NCBI RefSeq assembly: GCF_900078705.1
Contig: NZ_FKIF01000006.1
Span: forward strand, 310,001-374,000
Direction: 5' to 3'
From: Bordetella ansorpii
GTDB taxonomy: Bacteria > Pseudomonadota > Gammaproteobacteria > Burkholderiales > Burkholderiaceae_B
DNA: 64,000 nt
Shown piece by piece: positions 23,881 to 32,919 of this stretch. Under the pieces are notes generated by a model, which searched no databases, had not been told where the DNA came from, and was given only the letters and a program-made list of their open reading frames with translations. Each line of letters starts with the position of its first letter. Positions within the stretch are counted from its first letter, which is position 1. The position numbers and the translations under genes were made by a program.

Positions 23881-24345
23881 CTAGGTTCCGTCACGAAAGC
23901 GTTGGGCAAACCCGGGGGACGCGATCACATCGAGCACGGCACGCAGTTGCCCCGCATGCTCCGCGCCGAAAGCGGCCTCGAAGCGCTGGTGCGCGCCGCT
24001 CCACAACACCTGCGCCTGCTCGAACCTGGCACGGCCGGCGGCGGTCAGCCGCACGCGGCGGCTGCGCCGGTCGTGCTCGTCGGGAGTCACCTCGACCAGG
24101 CCTTCTTTCTGCAGCGCGCGCAGCGTGTGGCCCAGCGCGGAAAGGTCCATCACCAGCAGCTCGGCCATGCGCCCCACCAGCGGCGCGCCGCCCGCGCGAT
24201 CGATCTGCGACAGGATCGAATACTGCGTGGCGCGCAGGCCCACGGGCTCCAGCGCGTCGTCGTACAGCTGGCCGACGCGGCGCGTGGCCCGGCGCAGCGC
24301 GGAATTGGTGCAGATGCTGACTCGCAGCGCGTCGGTGTCGTCCAT
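23881..24345 (-). CDS. MarR-family transcriptional regulator
   Basis: A 154-residue winged-helix regulator. The core reads LRATQYSILSQIDRAGGAPL, the recognition helix lies in MDLSALGHTLRALQKEGLVE, and the wing is DRRSRRVRLTAAGRARFE. It is transcribed away from the MATE transporter gene, whose promoter region holds the palindrome TGGTATATACCA. By analogy with MarR/efflux pairs it probably represses the transporter, with release by a drug or phenolic compound. Confidence 0.87.
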   Translation of the reverse strand: MDDTDALRVSICTNSALRRATRRVGQLYDDALEPVGLRATQYSILSQIDRAGGAPLVGRMAELLVMDLSALGHTLRALQKEGLVEVTPDEHDRRSRRVRLTAAGRARFEQAQVLWSGAHQRFEAAFGAEHAGQLRAVLDVIASPGFAQRFRDGT

Positions 24346-24501
24346 GGAATTTCCTGGCTACGGGGGCTACGGGGCGCTACCGGGCGGCGCCCGCCTCGCC
24401 CATCACCGCCATTCTGCCAGCGATGGCCTCGCGCGGCGGGGCAGAGCGCAGCCGGATGCGTCGACACGATTGACGGATCAAACAACGCGATTCAATAATA
24501 C

Positions 24502-24513
24502 TGGTATATACCA
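24502..24513. promoter_or_regulatory. Palindromic operator upstream of the MATE gene
   Basis: TGGTATATACCA is a perfect 12-bp palindrome 45 nt before the MATE start; the flanking AATAC and ATATT extend the symmetry with one mismatch. Length and position fit a MarR operator overlapping the promoter. Confidence 0.6.
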
Positions 24514-24558
24514 ATATTTGCTTCGATCAACGTCCCTTCCCTCTCCGAGGTCTCACGC

Positions 24559-25953
24559 GTGAATGCCTCCCCCGCCGCGGCGCCCATGGCCGCCAAGCCC
24601 CACAACCCGCGGCTGAACGCGATGTTGCAGGCCCCCATCCTGCCCACGCTGCTGCGCATGAGCTGGCCCAACCTGCTGATGCTGCTGGCGCAGTCGGGCG
24701 CGGCGCTGGTCGAGACCTGGTTCATCTCGCGGCTGGGCACCGATGCCCTGGCCGGCGTGGCGCTGGTGACGCCGTTGCTGATGCTGATGCAGAACATGTC
24801 GCAGGGCGCCATGGGCGGCGGCATCTCGTCGGCGGTGGCCCGGGCCTTGGGCGCCGGCCGGCACGAGACGGCCGACAGCCTGGTGCTGCACGCGCTGGTC
24901 ATCAACCTGATCCTGGGCCTGCTGTTCACGGCGCTGTTCCTTCTGCTGGGCCGGCAGATCTACACCGCGCTGGGGGCGCATGGCGCGGCGCTGGACGCCG
25001 CGCTGACCTATTCCGACGTGCTGTTCGGCGGCGTCGTGCTGATGTGGCTGATGAACGCCCTGGCCAGCACGGTGCGCGGCACCGGGAACATGATGGTGCC
25101 GGGCGCCGTCATCTGCGGCGGCGCGCTGCTGGTGGTGCCGCTGTCGCCGTGCCTGATCTTCGGGCTGGGCCCCTTCCCTGCGCTGGGCATCGCGGGCGGC
25201 GCGTGGGCGCTGCTGTGCTACTACGGCCTGGGCGCGGCGGTACTGGCGTGGTACTGCGCCAGCGGCCGCAACGCCGCGCGCCTGCGCCGCGGGCCGCTGC
25301 GGGGCGCGCTGTTGCGCGACATCCTGTCGGTGGGCGGCTTCGCCGCGCTGAATCCGTTGCTGACCAACGGCCTGATCGCGGCCGTCACCGCGCTGGTGGG
25401 TGCGTATGCGGGCACGGCGGCGCTGGCGGGCTTCGGCACCGCGGCGCGGCTCGAGTACCTGCTGATTCCCATCGCCTTCGGGCTGGGCGCGCCGATGGTC
25501 GCCATGGTGGCGGCCAACATCGGCGCAGGCCAGCCGCAACGCGCCGTGCGGGCGGCGCTGACCGGCGGCGCGATCGCCTTCGCGCTGGGCGAGTGCCTGG
25601 GCATCGCCGCCGCGCTGTGGCCGCACGCCTGGCTGCGCCTGTTCGGCGACGATCCGGGCATGCTGGCCGCGGGCAGCACCTACCTGCACATCGTGGGTCC
25701 CTTCTATGGATTCTTCTCGATGGGCTTCGCCATGTACTTCGCCTCGCAGGGCGCGGGCCGGCTGATGTGGCCCTTGCTGGCCGGTGTCATCCGGCTGGCG
25801 GTGGCGGTGGTTGGGGGGTGGATCGTGCTGCGGCTCACGGGATCGCTCGGGGGACTGTTCGCGATGACGGCGCTGGCGATGGTGCTGTACGGCTGCGTGG
25901 TGCTGCGGGCGGTGGCGGCGCCGGGATGGGCAAGGACCGATACGCGGCGCTGA
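24559..25953 (+). CDS. MATE-family multidrug efflux transporter
   Basis: A 464-residue inner-membrane antiporter with twelve hydrophobic segments in two MatE halves. Visible features are LLRMSWPNLLMLLAQSGAALVETW in segment 1, LGTDALAGVALVTPLLMLMQNM in segment 2, and the parallel GTAALAGFGTAARLEYLLIP in the second half. Relatives export cationic drugs in exchange for Na+ or H+. The GTG start is supported by GAGG 8 nt upstream. The divergent MarR gene and the palindrome at 24502 point to drug-responsive control. Confidence 0.87.
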   Translation: MNASPAAAPMAAKPHNPRLNAMLQAPILPTLLRMSWPNLLMLLAQSGAALVETWFISRLGTDALAGVALVTPLLMLMQNMSQGAMGGGISSAVARALGAGRHETADSLVLHALVINLILGLLFTALFLLLGRQIYTALGAHGAALDAALTYSDVLFGGVVLMWLMNALASTVRGTGNMMVPGAVICGGALLVVPLSPCLIFGLGPFPALGIAGGAWALLCYYGLGAAVLAWYCASGRNAARLRRGPLRGALLRDILSVGGFAALNPLLTNGLIAAVTALVGAYAGTAALAGFGTAARLEYLLIPIAFGLGAPMVAMVAANIGAGQPQRAVRAALTGGAIAFALGECLGIAAALWPHAWLRLFGDDPGMLAAGSTYLHIVGPFYGFFSMGFAMYFASQGAGRLMWPLLAGVIRLAVAVVGGWIVLRLTGSLGGLFAMTALAMVLYGCVVLRAVAAPGWARTDTRR

Positions 25954-26159
25954 AAGCGCCCATCCGCGCGGATGGCAACCGCCGATTCTCGACCGTCGGC
26001 CGGCGGCGTCCGTGCGCCTCGTGCGGGATTTCCCCCCAACGATTAACCGAAGGTTATATCCCACGGCCGAATCGGCACTGGCCGCGAGGCGGCGCCGTTC
26101 CTACCATGTCGGCATTGACCTCGCGCTGAAAGCGAGGCGGACATGGAGACAGCCGCATC

Positions 26160-27047
26160 ATGAAAATAGGTTTGATCGGGGTAGGCAACATCGGCGTGCA
26201 CTTCGCCACGCGCCTCTTGGCCGCCGGCCATGAATTGCGGGTGCATGACCGCAGCGCGGCCGCCGTGGAACGGCTGACGGCCAAGGGCGCCATCGCCATG
26301 GCCAATGCGCGCGAACTGGCCTCGCAGGTCGAGATCGTGCTGCTGTGCCTGCCCATGCCGAAGGTCGTGGCCGACGTGGCGGCCGAGGTCGCCCAGGGCA
26401 GCAAGGTCCGGATCGTGGTGGACCTGTCCACCACCGGTCCCACGGTGACGCAGGAAGTCGATGCGCTGCTGCGGCAGCGCAACATCGCGCTGGTGGGCGC
26501 GCCCGTCAGCGGCGGCACCGCCAATGCCGAGAAAGGCACGCTGGCCGTCATGCCGGCCGGCCCGGAAGCCGCCTTCAAGACCGTGGAGCCTCTTCTGCGT
26601 GTCATCGGCAAGAACATCTTCTATCTGGGCGCCGATCCGAGCCTGGGCCAGACCATGAAGATCATCAACAACACGCTGTACGCCACCAGCCTGATCGCCA
26701 GCTCCGAGGCACTGGTGTACGGCGTGAAGGCCGGCCTGGATCCCCAGGCCATGCTGGACGTGATCAACGTCTCCAGCGGCCGCTCGTTCGCCACGCTCGA
26801 ACGCATTCCCCAATGCGTGCTGGACCGCAGCTTCCCCGTGCGCTTCACCACCACGCTGCTGCACAAGGACGTGAAGATGTGCATGGACGAGGCCGAGCGG
26901 CTGGGCGTACCCATGCGCGTCAATCCCGTCGCGCGCCAGTTCCTGGCCTTCGCCATCAGCCAGGGCGACGGCGAGCTGGACAACGCCGCCACCATCCGCC
27001 ACATCGAGCGCTGGGCCGGCGTGGAATTCGGCGCCAAGCCCGACTGA
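26160..27047 (+). CDS. Beta-hydroxyacid dehydrogenase (tartronate semialdehyde reductase family)
   Basis: A 295-residue NAD(P)-dependent enzyme. The N-terminal Rossmann motif is GLIGVGNIG; the substrate loop reads DLSTTGPTVTQE and GAPVSGGTANAEKGTL; the catalytic lysine lies in MKIINNTLYATS. Relatives oxidise 3-hydroxyisobutyrate, glycerate or similar short beta-hydroxyacids; the exact substrate is not predictable. It heads a five-gene catabolic cluster with a DUF1185 protein, a Bug receptor, a D-2-hydroxyacid dehydrogenase and an aldehyde dehydrogenase, followed by a LysR regulator. Confidence 0.85.
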   Translation: MKIGLIGVGNIGVHFATRLLAAGHELRVHDRSAAAVERLTAKGAIAMANARELASQVEIVLLCLPMPKVVADVAAEVAQGSKVRIVVDLSTTGPTVTQEVDALLRQRNIALVGAPVSGGTANAEKGTLAVMPAGPEAAFKTVEPLLRVIGKNIFYLGADPSLGQTMKIINNTLYATSLIASSEALVYGVKAGLDPQAMLDVINVSSGRSFATLERIPQCVLDRSFPVRFTTTLLHKDVKMCMDEAERLGVPMRVNPVARQFLAFAISQGDGELDNAATIRHIERWAGVEFGAKPD

Positions 27048-27146
27048 TTTCCTCACCTTTCCGATAGACGTACCGACGCGGGCCAGGCCCGGGCCGGCGG
27101 GTTCGCTCGCTGGCGGGCGAGCCCCGCACACAACCTGGAGCAAGAC

Positions 27147-27728
27147 ATGTCCCTCATCAAGATCCGCAAGAAACTGCTGAACGTCGAGAGCATCTACCAC
27201 GAAGGCGGCCCGGCCCGCACCGAGCCCATCAAGATGGCCTCGCTGGCCGTGGTGCTGCGGAACCCTTACGCGGGCCGCTACGTGGAGGACCTGTCCCAAC
27301 TGGTCAAGGACGCCACGGAACTGGCCAAGATGCTGGTGCCCGAATTGCTGGCCGCCGTGGGCGGCGCGGACAAAGTGCAGGCCTACGGCAAGGGCGCCAT
27401 CGTGGGCCTGAACGGCGAACTGGAGCACGGCGCCATCTGGCACGAGGCCGGCGGCTGGTCGATGCGCGCCGAACTGCCCCAGGCCAAGTCCATCGTTCCC
27501 GCCGCCAAGGTCGTGGCGTCGGCCGGCACGCGCCTGCAGATTCCGCTGCATCACATCGAGGCCTGCTACGTGCGCAGCCACTTCAGCACGCTGGACGTGG
27601 GCACCATCGACGGCCCGCGCCCCGACGAACTACTGTACGCCCTGGTCGTGTCCACCGGCGGCCGCGTGCATGAACGCCTGGGCGGCCTGCGCGCGGACAA
27701 GATCTCGGTCGGCGACGGCCAGCGCTGA
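27147..27728 (+). CDS. DUF1185 (amino acid synthesis family) protein
   Basis: A 193-residue protein of the DUF1185 family, structurally characterised from Bordetella and Silicibacter homologues but without a proven reaction. The family pattern is seen in EPIKMASLAVVLRNPYAGRY near the start, YGKGAIVGLNGELEHGAIWHE in the middle, and STGGRVHERLGGL near the end. A small alpha/beta enzyme is likely. GGAGC lies 7 nt before the ATG. Its position between two dehydrogenase genes suggests it acts on an intermediate of the same pathway. Confidence 0.85.
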   Translation: MSLIKIRKKLLNVESIYHEGGPARTEPIKMASLAVVLRNPYAGRYVEDLSQLVKDATELAKMLVPELLAAVGGADKVQAYGKGAIVGLNGELEHGAIWHEAGGWSMRAELPQAKSIVPAAKVVASAGTRLQIPLHHIEACYVRSHFSTLDVGTIDGPRPDELLYALVVSTGGRVHERLGGLRADKISVGDGQR

Positions 27729-27805
27729 ACGCGCGCCCCGCGGAGGCGGCCGGCCACGCATGCCGGCGCCCCGCTGAATCAATAAAAACGTAACGGAGAC
27801 AACCC

Positions 27806-28771
27806 ATGACTCGTTTTGCCCGCCTCTTGCCGATGCTCGCGTCGGCCCTGTTCGCCTGCTCCGCCGCGCATGCCGCCGAATGGCCCACGCGCCCCATCAC
27901 CCTGATCGTGCCCTTCGCCGTCGGCGGCAGCACGGACGCCACCGCGCGCCTGCTGGCCGAACGGCTGGGCAAGGAGCTGAACCAGCCGGTGGTGGTGGAC
28001 AACCGCCCCGGCGCGGGCGGCAACATCGGCGGCGCGCTGGTCGCCAAGGCCGCGCCCGATGGCTACACCTTGCTGCTGGCCACCAGCACCATGACCACCA
28101 ACGTCTCGCTGTACAAGAACATGGGCTTCGATGTACGCAAGGATCTGGTGCCGGTGTCGCAGGTCGCGCTGATTCCCAACGTGCTGGTCGTCAACAAGGA
28201 CATGCCGGCGGGCAACCTGAGCGAGTTCGTGAGCTACGTGCGCGGCGACAAGGGGCCGGTGAACTACGGTTCCGCCGGCAACGGCAGCTCGCAGCACCTG
28301 TCGGGCGCGCTGTTCAACAACATGGCGCAGGGCCACATGACGCACGTGCCGTACAAGGGCGGCGCGCCGGCCAACACCGACCTGCTGGCAGGCCAGATAC
28401 AGGCCGTGTTCGCGCCACTGGTCGAGGTACTGCCCTTCATCGACGGCGGCAAGTTGCGCGCCCTGGCGGTGACCACGCAGGAACGCTCGCCCCGCCTGCC
28501 CGACGTGCCCGCCGTGCGCGAAGCCTTGCCCGGCTACGAGGTCGTGCTGTGGAATGGGGTCTTCGCGCCGGCCGGTACGCCCCCTCAGGTCACGGACAAA
28601 CTGGCCGGGGCCATCCGCTCGGTGACGCAGGACGCGTCGGTGCGCAAGACGCTGGCCGACCAGGGTTCGATTCCGGTGGGCAGCGATCCGGCTTCGTTCA
28701 AGAAAGTGGTGGACAGCGAGATCGAGAAATGGGGCAAGCTGGTGCAGGTCTCCGGCGCCCGTATCGATTGA
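27806..28771 (+). CDS. Bug-family tripartite tricarboxylate receptor (TctC-like)
   Basis: A 321-residue periplasmic binding protein. The signal peptide ends at AHAAE, followed by the diagnostic WPTRPITLIVPFAVGGSTD, DNRPGAGGNIGGALVAKAAPDG and VPYKGGAPANTDLLAG segments. Bug proteins bind small carboxylates or related anions; their genes often occur without the TctAB permease, as here. The ligand is probably the growth substrate of the surrounding enzymes, a hydroxy-acid. ACGGAGAC precedes the ATG. Confidence 0.92.
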   Translation: MTRFARLLPMLASALFACSAAHAAEWPTRPITLIVPFAVGGSTDATARLLAERLGKELNQPVVVDNRPGAGGNIGGALVAKAAPDGYTLLLATSTMTTNVSLYKNMGFDVRKDLVPVSQVALIPNVLVVNKDMPAGNLSEFVSYVRGDKGPVNYGSAGNGSSQHLSGALFNNMAQGHMTHVPYKGGAPANTDLLAGQIQAVFAPLVEVLPFIDGGKLRALAVTTQERSPRLPDVPAVREALPGYEVVLWNGVFAPAGTPPQVTDKLAGAIRSVTQDASVRKTLADQGSIPVGSDPASFKKVVDSEIEKWGKLVQVSGARID

Positions 28772-28817
28772 CGTCGCCACGAGTCCCGACCCCTTTCTTC
28801 AGTCCGACACGTAGACC

Positions 28818-29771
28818 ATGAAACCTCTGTTGCTCGTTCTCGTATTCCTCTCAGAAGAACACCGCGCGCTGGTATCCGAACGCTTCGACATGCTGTATGC
28901 GCCCAACGACAAGCTGGGCGCCGACCGCGGCAGGGGCGCCGCGCAGATCGCCGAGCGGGGCCAGGACATCCGCTTCGTGCTGACCAATGGCACGAACGGC
29001 CTGCTGGCCAGCGAGATCGAGGCCCTGCCCAAGCTCGAATTGATCTGCACCGTGGGCGTGGGTTTCGAGAACGTCGACCTGGCCGCGGCCAGCGAACGCG
29101 GCATTCCGGTGTGCAATGCCGCGGGCACCAACGACGCGGCGGTGGCCGATCACGCCATGGCCATCCTGCTGGCGGCGATCCGCAGGCTGCCGTTCCTGAA
29201 CGCGGGCGTGCGCCACGGCCTGTGGCGCGACGACATCCCGCGTCCGCCGCACGTCTCGGGACGCCGCATGGGCATCTTCGGCCTGGGCGCCATCGGGCGC
29301 CAGATCGCGCGCCGCGCGCTGGGCTTCGACATGGAGATCGGCTATCACAGCCGCACGCGGCGCGACGAGCTGGGCTTCGCGTGGTTCGACGACATCGTGT
29401 CGCTGGCGCGCTGGTGCGATTTCCTGGTCATCGCGGCGCCCGGCGGCAAGGCCACCTACCACGTGGTCAACCGCGAGGTGCTGGACGCGCTGGGCCCGCA
29501 GGGCGTCGTGGTGAACGTGGCGCGCGGCACGCTGGTCGACACGCAGGCCGTGGCCGATGCGCTGCGCGACCAGCGTATCTTCGCCGCCGCGCTGGACGTC
29601 TACGAGAACGAGCCCGTGCCGCCCGCCGCGCTGCTGGAATTCGACAACGCGGTCCTGACGCCGCACATCGGCGGCATCTCGCCGCAGGCCATCCATGCGT
29701 CGGTCGTGCGTTTCCTGGAGAACGCCGGACAGCATCTGGCCGGCAAGCCGCTGCTGACCCGGGTGAACTGA
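28818..29771 (+). CDS. D-isomer-specific 2-hydroxyacid dehydrogenase
   Basis: A 317-residue NAD(P)-dependent enzyme. The coenzyme fold has MGIFGLGAIGRQIARRALGF; the catalytic set is Arg in VVNVARGTLVDT, Glu in YENEPVP and His in LTPHIGG. This triad is that of glyoxylate/hydroxypyruvate reductases and related enzymes. Its stop and the aldehyde dehydrogenase ATG are one base apart (29771 and 29773), a sign of translational coupling. It probably converts a 2-keto acid and its D-hydroxy form within the cluster. Confidence 0.9.
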   Translation: MKPLLLVLVFLSEEHRALVSERFDMLYAPNDKLGADRGRGAAQIAERGQDIRFVLTNGTNGLLASEIEALPKLELICTVGVGFENVDLAAASERGIPVCNAAGTNDAAVADHAMAILLAAIRRLPFLNAGVRHGLWRDDIPRPPHVSGRRMGIFGLGAIGRQIARRALGFDMEIGYHSRTRRDELGFAWFDDIVSLARWCDFLVIAAPGGKATYHVVNREVLDALGPQGVVVNVARGTLVDTQAVADALRDQRIFAAALDVYENEPVPPAALLEFDNAVLTPHIGGISPQAIHASVVRFLENAGQHLAGKPLLTRVN

Positions 29772-29772
29772 C

Positions 29773-31218
29773 ATGGCCCACGACAACCTGATCGGCGGCG
29801 CCTGGGTGCGCGGCGCCCACTATGGAATCAACCGCAATCCCTCGGATCCCGATGACATGATCGGCGAGTACGCGCAGGCCGACGCCGCGCAACTGTCGGC
29901 GGCGGTGCAGGCCGCGCAGGCCGCCTTTCCCGCCTGGTCCACCGGCGGCGTGCAGGCCCGCGCCGATGCGCTGGACCGTATCGGCGCCGAGATCCTGGCG
30001 CGGCGCGACGAGCTAGGCGAATTGCTGGCGCGCGAGGAAGGCAAGACCCGGCCCGAGGCCATCGCCGAGGTCACGCGCGCAGGCTATATCTTCCGCTACT
30101 TCGGCGCGCAGTGCGTGCGCCTGGCCGGCCAGCTGCTGCCGTCCGTGCGGCCCGGCGTGGGCGTGGAGATCACGCGGGAACCCATGGGCGTCGTGGGCCT
30201 GATCACGCCCTGGAATTTTCCCATCGCGATCCCCGCCTGGAAGATCGCGCCCGCCCTGGCCTACGGCAACTGCGTGGTCTTCAAGCCCGCCGACCTGGTG
30301 CCCGCCTCGGCCTGGGCGCTGGCCGAGATCATCCATCGCAGCGGCATCCCCGCGGGCGTGTTCAACCTGGCAATGGGACGCGGAAGCGTCATGGGCGATG
30401 CCCTGGTCACGCATCCCGGCATCGCGGCCATCAGCTTTACCGGCTCGGTCGATGTGGGCCGGCGCATTGCGGTGCAATGCGCCCAGCATGGCAAGAAGGT
30501 GCAACTGGAGATGGGCGGCAAGAACCCGCAGGTGGTGCTGGACGATGCCGATCTGGGCCAGGCCGTGGAGCTCTGCGTGCAGAGCGCGTTCTTCTCGACC
30601 GGGCAACGCTGCACGGCTTCCAGCCGGCTGATCGTCACCGACGGCATCCACGACCGCTTCGTGGCCGCGATGACCGAGCGCATGGCCTCGCTGCGCGTGG
30701 GCGACGCCCTCGCGGCGGACACGCAGATCGGTCCGGCCGCCAGCGCGGCCCAGCAGGAACAGGACCTGCGCTACATCGAGATCGCGCGGGCGGAAGGCGC
30801 GCGCCTGGCGGTGGGTGGCAGCCGCGCAACCTGTCATACGGGCAGTGGCAAACCCGGCTATTTCGTGACGCCCACGCTGTTCACGGACACCACGCCGGCC
30901 ATGCGAATCAACCGCGAGGAAGTCTTTGGGCCGGTGGCCAGCGTGATCCGCGTGCGCGGCTACGAGGAAGCGCTGGACGTGGCCAACGACACGGCGTTCG
31001 GCCTGTCCGCCGGCATCGCCACCGCCAGCCTGAAGCACGCCACGCATTTCAAGCGGCACGCGCAAGCCGGCATGGTGATGGTCAACCTGCCGACGGCGGG
31101 CGTGGATTATCACGTGCCTTTCGGCGGCCGCAAGGGATCCAGTTACGGCCCGCGCGAACAAGGGCAGTACGCGCAGGAATTCTTCACGACGGTGAAGACG
31201 GCCTACACCCTGGCCTGA
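29773..31218 (+). CDS. NAD(P)-dependent aldehyde dehydrogenase
   Basis: A 481-residue ALDH. Signature elements are the oxyanion and coenzyme site TPWNFPIAIPAWKIAPALAYG, the glycine-rich FTGSVDVGRRI, the general base in LEMGGKNPQVVL, and the nucleophile cysteine in FFSTGQRCTASSRLI. Sequence features (GVEITREPMGVVGLI and DYHVPFGGRKGSSYGPREQG) are those of 2,5-dioxovalerate or other semialdehyde dehydrogenases. It is the last gene of the cluster transcript. A short hairpin at 31411-31428 lies 190 nt downstream. Confidence 0.92.
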   Translation: MAHDNLIGGAWVRGAHYGINRNPSDPDDMIGEYAQADAAQLSAAVQAAQAAFPAWSTGGVQARADALDRIGAEILARRDELGELLAREEGKTRPEAIAEVTRAGYIFRYFGAQCVRLAGQLLPSVRPGVGVEITREPMGVVGLITPWNFPIAIPAWKIAPALAYGNCVVFKPADLVPASAWALAEIIHRSGIPAGVFNLAMGRGSVMGDALVTHPGIAAISFTGSVDVGRRIAVQCAQHGKKVQLEMGGKNPQVVLDDADLGQAVELCVQSAFFSTGQRCTASSRLIVTDGIHDRFVAAMTERMASLRVGDALAADTQIGPAASAAQQEQDLRYIEIARAEGARLAVGGSRATCHTGSGKPGYFVTPTLFTDTTPAMRINREEVFGPVASVIRVRGYEEALDVANDTAFGLSAGIATASLKHATHFKRHAQAGMVMVNLPTAGVDYHVPFGGRKGSSYGPREQGQYAQEFFTTVKTAYTLA

Positions 31219-31617
31219 CGTCCGCCTTACCCCGCGCGGCGGGCGTGCCGCTACAGGTTGAATTGCGGCCCGCGGTGGAAGGTCACGATGGAACAGACGC
31301 AACCGCGGACCTGCGGCGCAGGGTCGCGCATCGGCTGGGCGAAGCGCTGGATGTGGACGTTGCGGCAGGCGCGGCGATGCGCACGTGGCAGTCGCGGTTG
31401 TGGGTCATCCCGCCGGCAGAAGCCGGCGATCCTCTTTTCCTCGGCGAGGTACGCGTCGCAGAAACTGTGGATCTCGCCCAGTCCGGCGCGCGGGCCCGCA
31501 TGCCGGACGGCTATGGCAGAATTGACAGCGTCATCCGGCGCGCGGCCGATGCCGCGCGGCCAAGCCGGCGCAGGCACCGCGCACCGATCCAGTCCGCGCA
31601 CAAGACCCATGACGACC
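31219..31617. other. Intergenic region of about 400 nt
   Basis: No gene is supported here. Both strands are open by chance over part of it, but no ribosome site or recognisable product is seen. It holds a REP-like hairpin at 31411-31428, and must carry the LysR promoter. The distance from the ALDH stop suggests that the LysR gene has its own transcript. Confidence 0.5.
31411..31428. repeat. REP-like short hairpin
   Basis: CGCCGGC-AGAA-GCCGGCG is a perfect 7-bp stem with a four-base loop, embedded in GTCATCCCGCCGGC and GCCGGCGATCCTC. This form resembles the short intergenic palindromes with GTCATnCC flanks scattered in beta-proteobacterial genomes. No second copy is seen in this window. Confidence 0.4.
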
Positions 31618-32526
31618 ATGAACTTTCGCCTGCGCCAGATGGAAGTGTTCCGAGCCGTGATGCTGACCGGCTCGATCAACGGGGCCTCCAAACTGCTGTT
31701 CATCTCGCAACCCGCCGTCAGCCGGCTGGTGGCGCATACCGAGCAGACGTTGGGGTTGAAGCTGTTCAACCGGGTCAAGGGCAAACTGGTGCCCACGCCC
31801 GAGAGCACCGCCCTGTTCCGCGAAGTCGAGGACTTCTATCAACACGCCCTGCGCGTGGATGCGTTCTCGCGCAACCTGGCCAAGGGGCCCTCCGGGATGC
31901 TGCGCATCAGCGCCAGCCCGAGCCTGAGCAAGGGGCTGCTGCCGCGCACCATCACGCGCTTCATGAAGCGCTATCCCGACATCCGCCTGCATTTCCATGA
32001 AACGCTGCTGGCCGACATGGCGCAAGAGGTGCTGAGCAACAAGGTCGACCTGGCCGTGTCGGTGCTGCCCGTGGAACACGCCAACCTGGAAGCCGAACCA
32101 TTCGACGAAGGACGCATGGTGTGCGTGGTGCCGCGCGGCCACGAGCTGGGACAGCAGCGCCAGGTCAGCTTCACCGATCTGGCGCGCTATCCGCTGATCG
32201 TGCACGATCCCGGCATCGCCTTCGGACAGATCCTGGCCGCCGCGTGCCGCAAGGCCAACGTCGCCATCCACCCGCACGTGGACATCCACCAGACGGACGT
32301 GGCCTGCGCATTGGTGCGCGCGGGCGCGGGCATCGCGATGGTGGACGAGTACACGGTGGCGGGCCTGGCCTGGGCCGACCTGCAGGTGTTGACGCTGGCC
32401 GAGGAGATCAAGCTCACCCCCAGCGTGGTGCGCTCACGCTTCGACAACGGAACGTCGCATGCCGAGAAGTTCGTGGCGGTGCTTCGGGAACAGTCTGACA
32501 GTGACCGGAAAGCGCAGGGTCTGTAG
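31618..32526 (+). CDS. LysR-family transcriptional regulator of the catabolic cluster
   Basis: A 302-residue LysR protein. The N-terminal HTH reads LRQMEVFRAVMLTGSINGAS followed by LLFISQPAVSRLVAHTEQTL and the LKLFNRVKGKLVPTPE wing. The substrate domain begins GMLRISASPSLSKG and contains LAVSVLPVEHANLEAEPF and AGAGIAMVDEYTVAG. It resembles LysR proteins of carboxylate catabolism that often flank Bug and dehydrogenase genes, so it probably controls the cluster at 26160-31218. Another ATG lies nine bases upstream. Two structured repeats follow it. Confidence 0.87.
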   Translation: MNFRLRQMEVFRAVMLTGSINGASKLLFISQPAVSRLVAHTEQTLGLKLFNRVKGKLVPTPESTALFREVEDFYQHALRVDAFSRNLAKGPSGMLRISASPSLSKGLLPRTITRFMKRYPDIRLHFHETLLADMAQEVLSNKVDLAVSVLPVEHANLEAEPFDEGRMVCVVPRGHELGQQRQVSFTDLARYPLIVHDPGIAFGQILAAACRKANVAIHPHVDIHQTDVACALVRAGAGIAMVDEYTVAGLAWADLQVLTLAEEIKLTPSVVRSRFDNGTSHAEKFVAVLREQSDSDRKAQGL

Positions 32527-32548
32527 GAGTGTTTGAGTTCTTGAGCCG

Positions 32549-32674
32549 CCTGTGCCTGTCAGCGGGGCCGCGCCGGCCAAGTCGTCGGGCTCGGGCGCGC
32601 CAGCAGGCGCCCTCGGCCGCTACGCGGCTGCCCCTCCTCCAATTGGCCGTCACGGCCCCGCTGACAGGCACAGG
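32549..32674 (+). repeat. Structured repeat, copy A
   Basis: Two perfect 21-bp inverted arms (32549-32569 and 32654-32674) enclose a core (32572-32653, 82 nt) that runs from GCCGGCCAAGTCGTCGGGC to CTCCTCCAATTGGCCGTCAC. Inside the core is a 5-bp hairpin, GCCGC-TAC-GCGGC (32616-32628). The core recurs in reverse orientation at 32946-33031 with a different stem at that hairpin and unrelated outer arms. The element starts 22 nt after the LysR stop. An 11-nt direct repeat TTGAGTTCTTG sits at 32533-32543 and 32727-32737, loosely around it. Confidence 0.8.
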
Positions 32675-32919
32675 AGGCAAGCGCGTCATGCCCACATCCG
32701 GACGACACCGTCGATCCCACAGGCGGTTGAGTTCTTGGCAAAGAGGCAATCACCGCCACTGGGGAAGGATGGAGGCAACCCGCCTCATGCGACCGGCGAC
32801 TCAACTACGCACCAACGTCCAAGACAACAGCGCCGAGCCAGCACCTCGCCACGCAAGAAGCGTGTTTTCCGATTCCCCCAGCCCACGATGATTGGGACCG
32901 TCGCCTTTCGACGCCGGTA
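32675..32919. other. Spacer between the two structured repeats
   Basis: No coding sequence is supported. It contains the second TTGAGTTCTTG (32727-32737) and otherwise mixed-composition DNA. Nothing matching an RNA gene is recognised. Confidence 0.4.

Noticed and set aside
31251-31808. Possible leftward gene upstream of the LysR gene
   Set aside because: It overlaps the LysR HTH coding region on the opposite strand, has no ribosome site or homology that I can see, and includes the REP-like hairpin.
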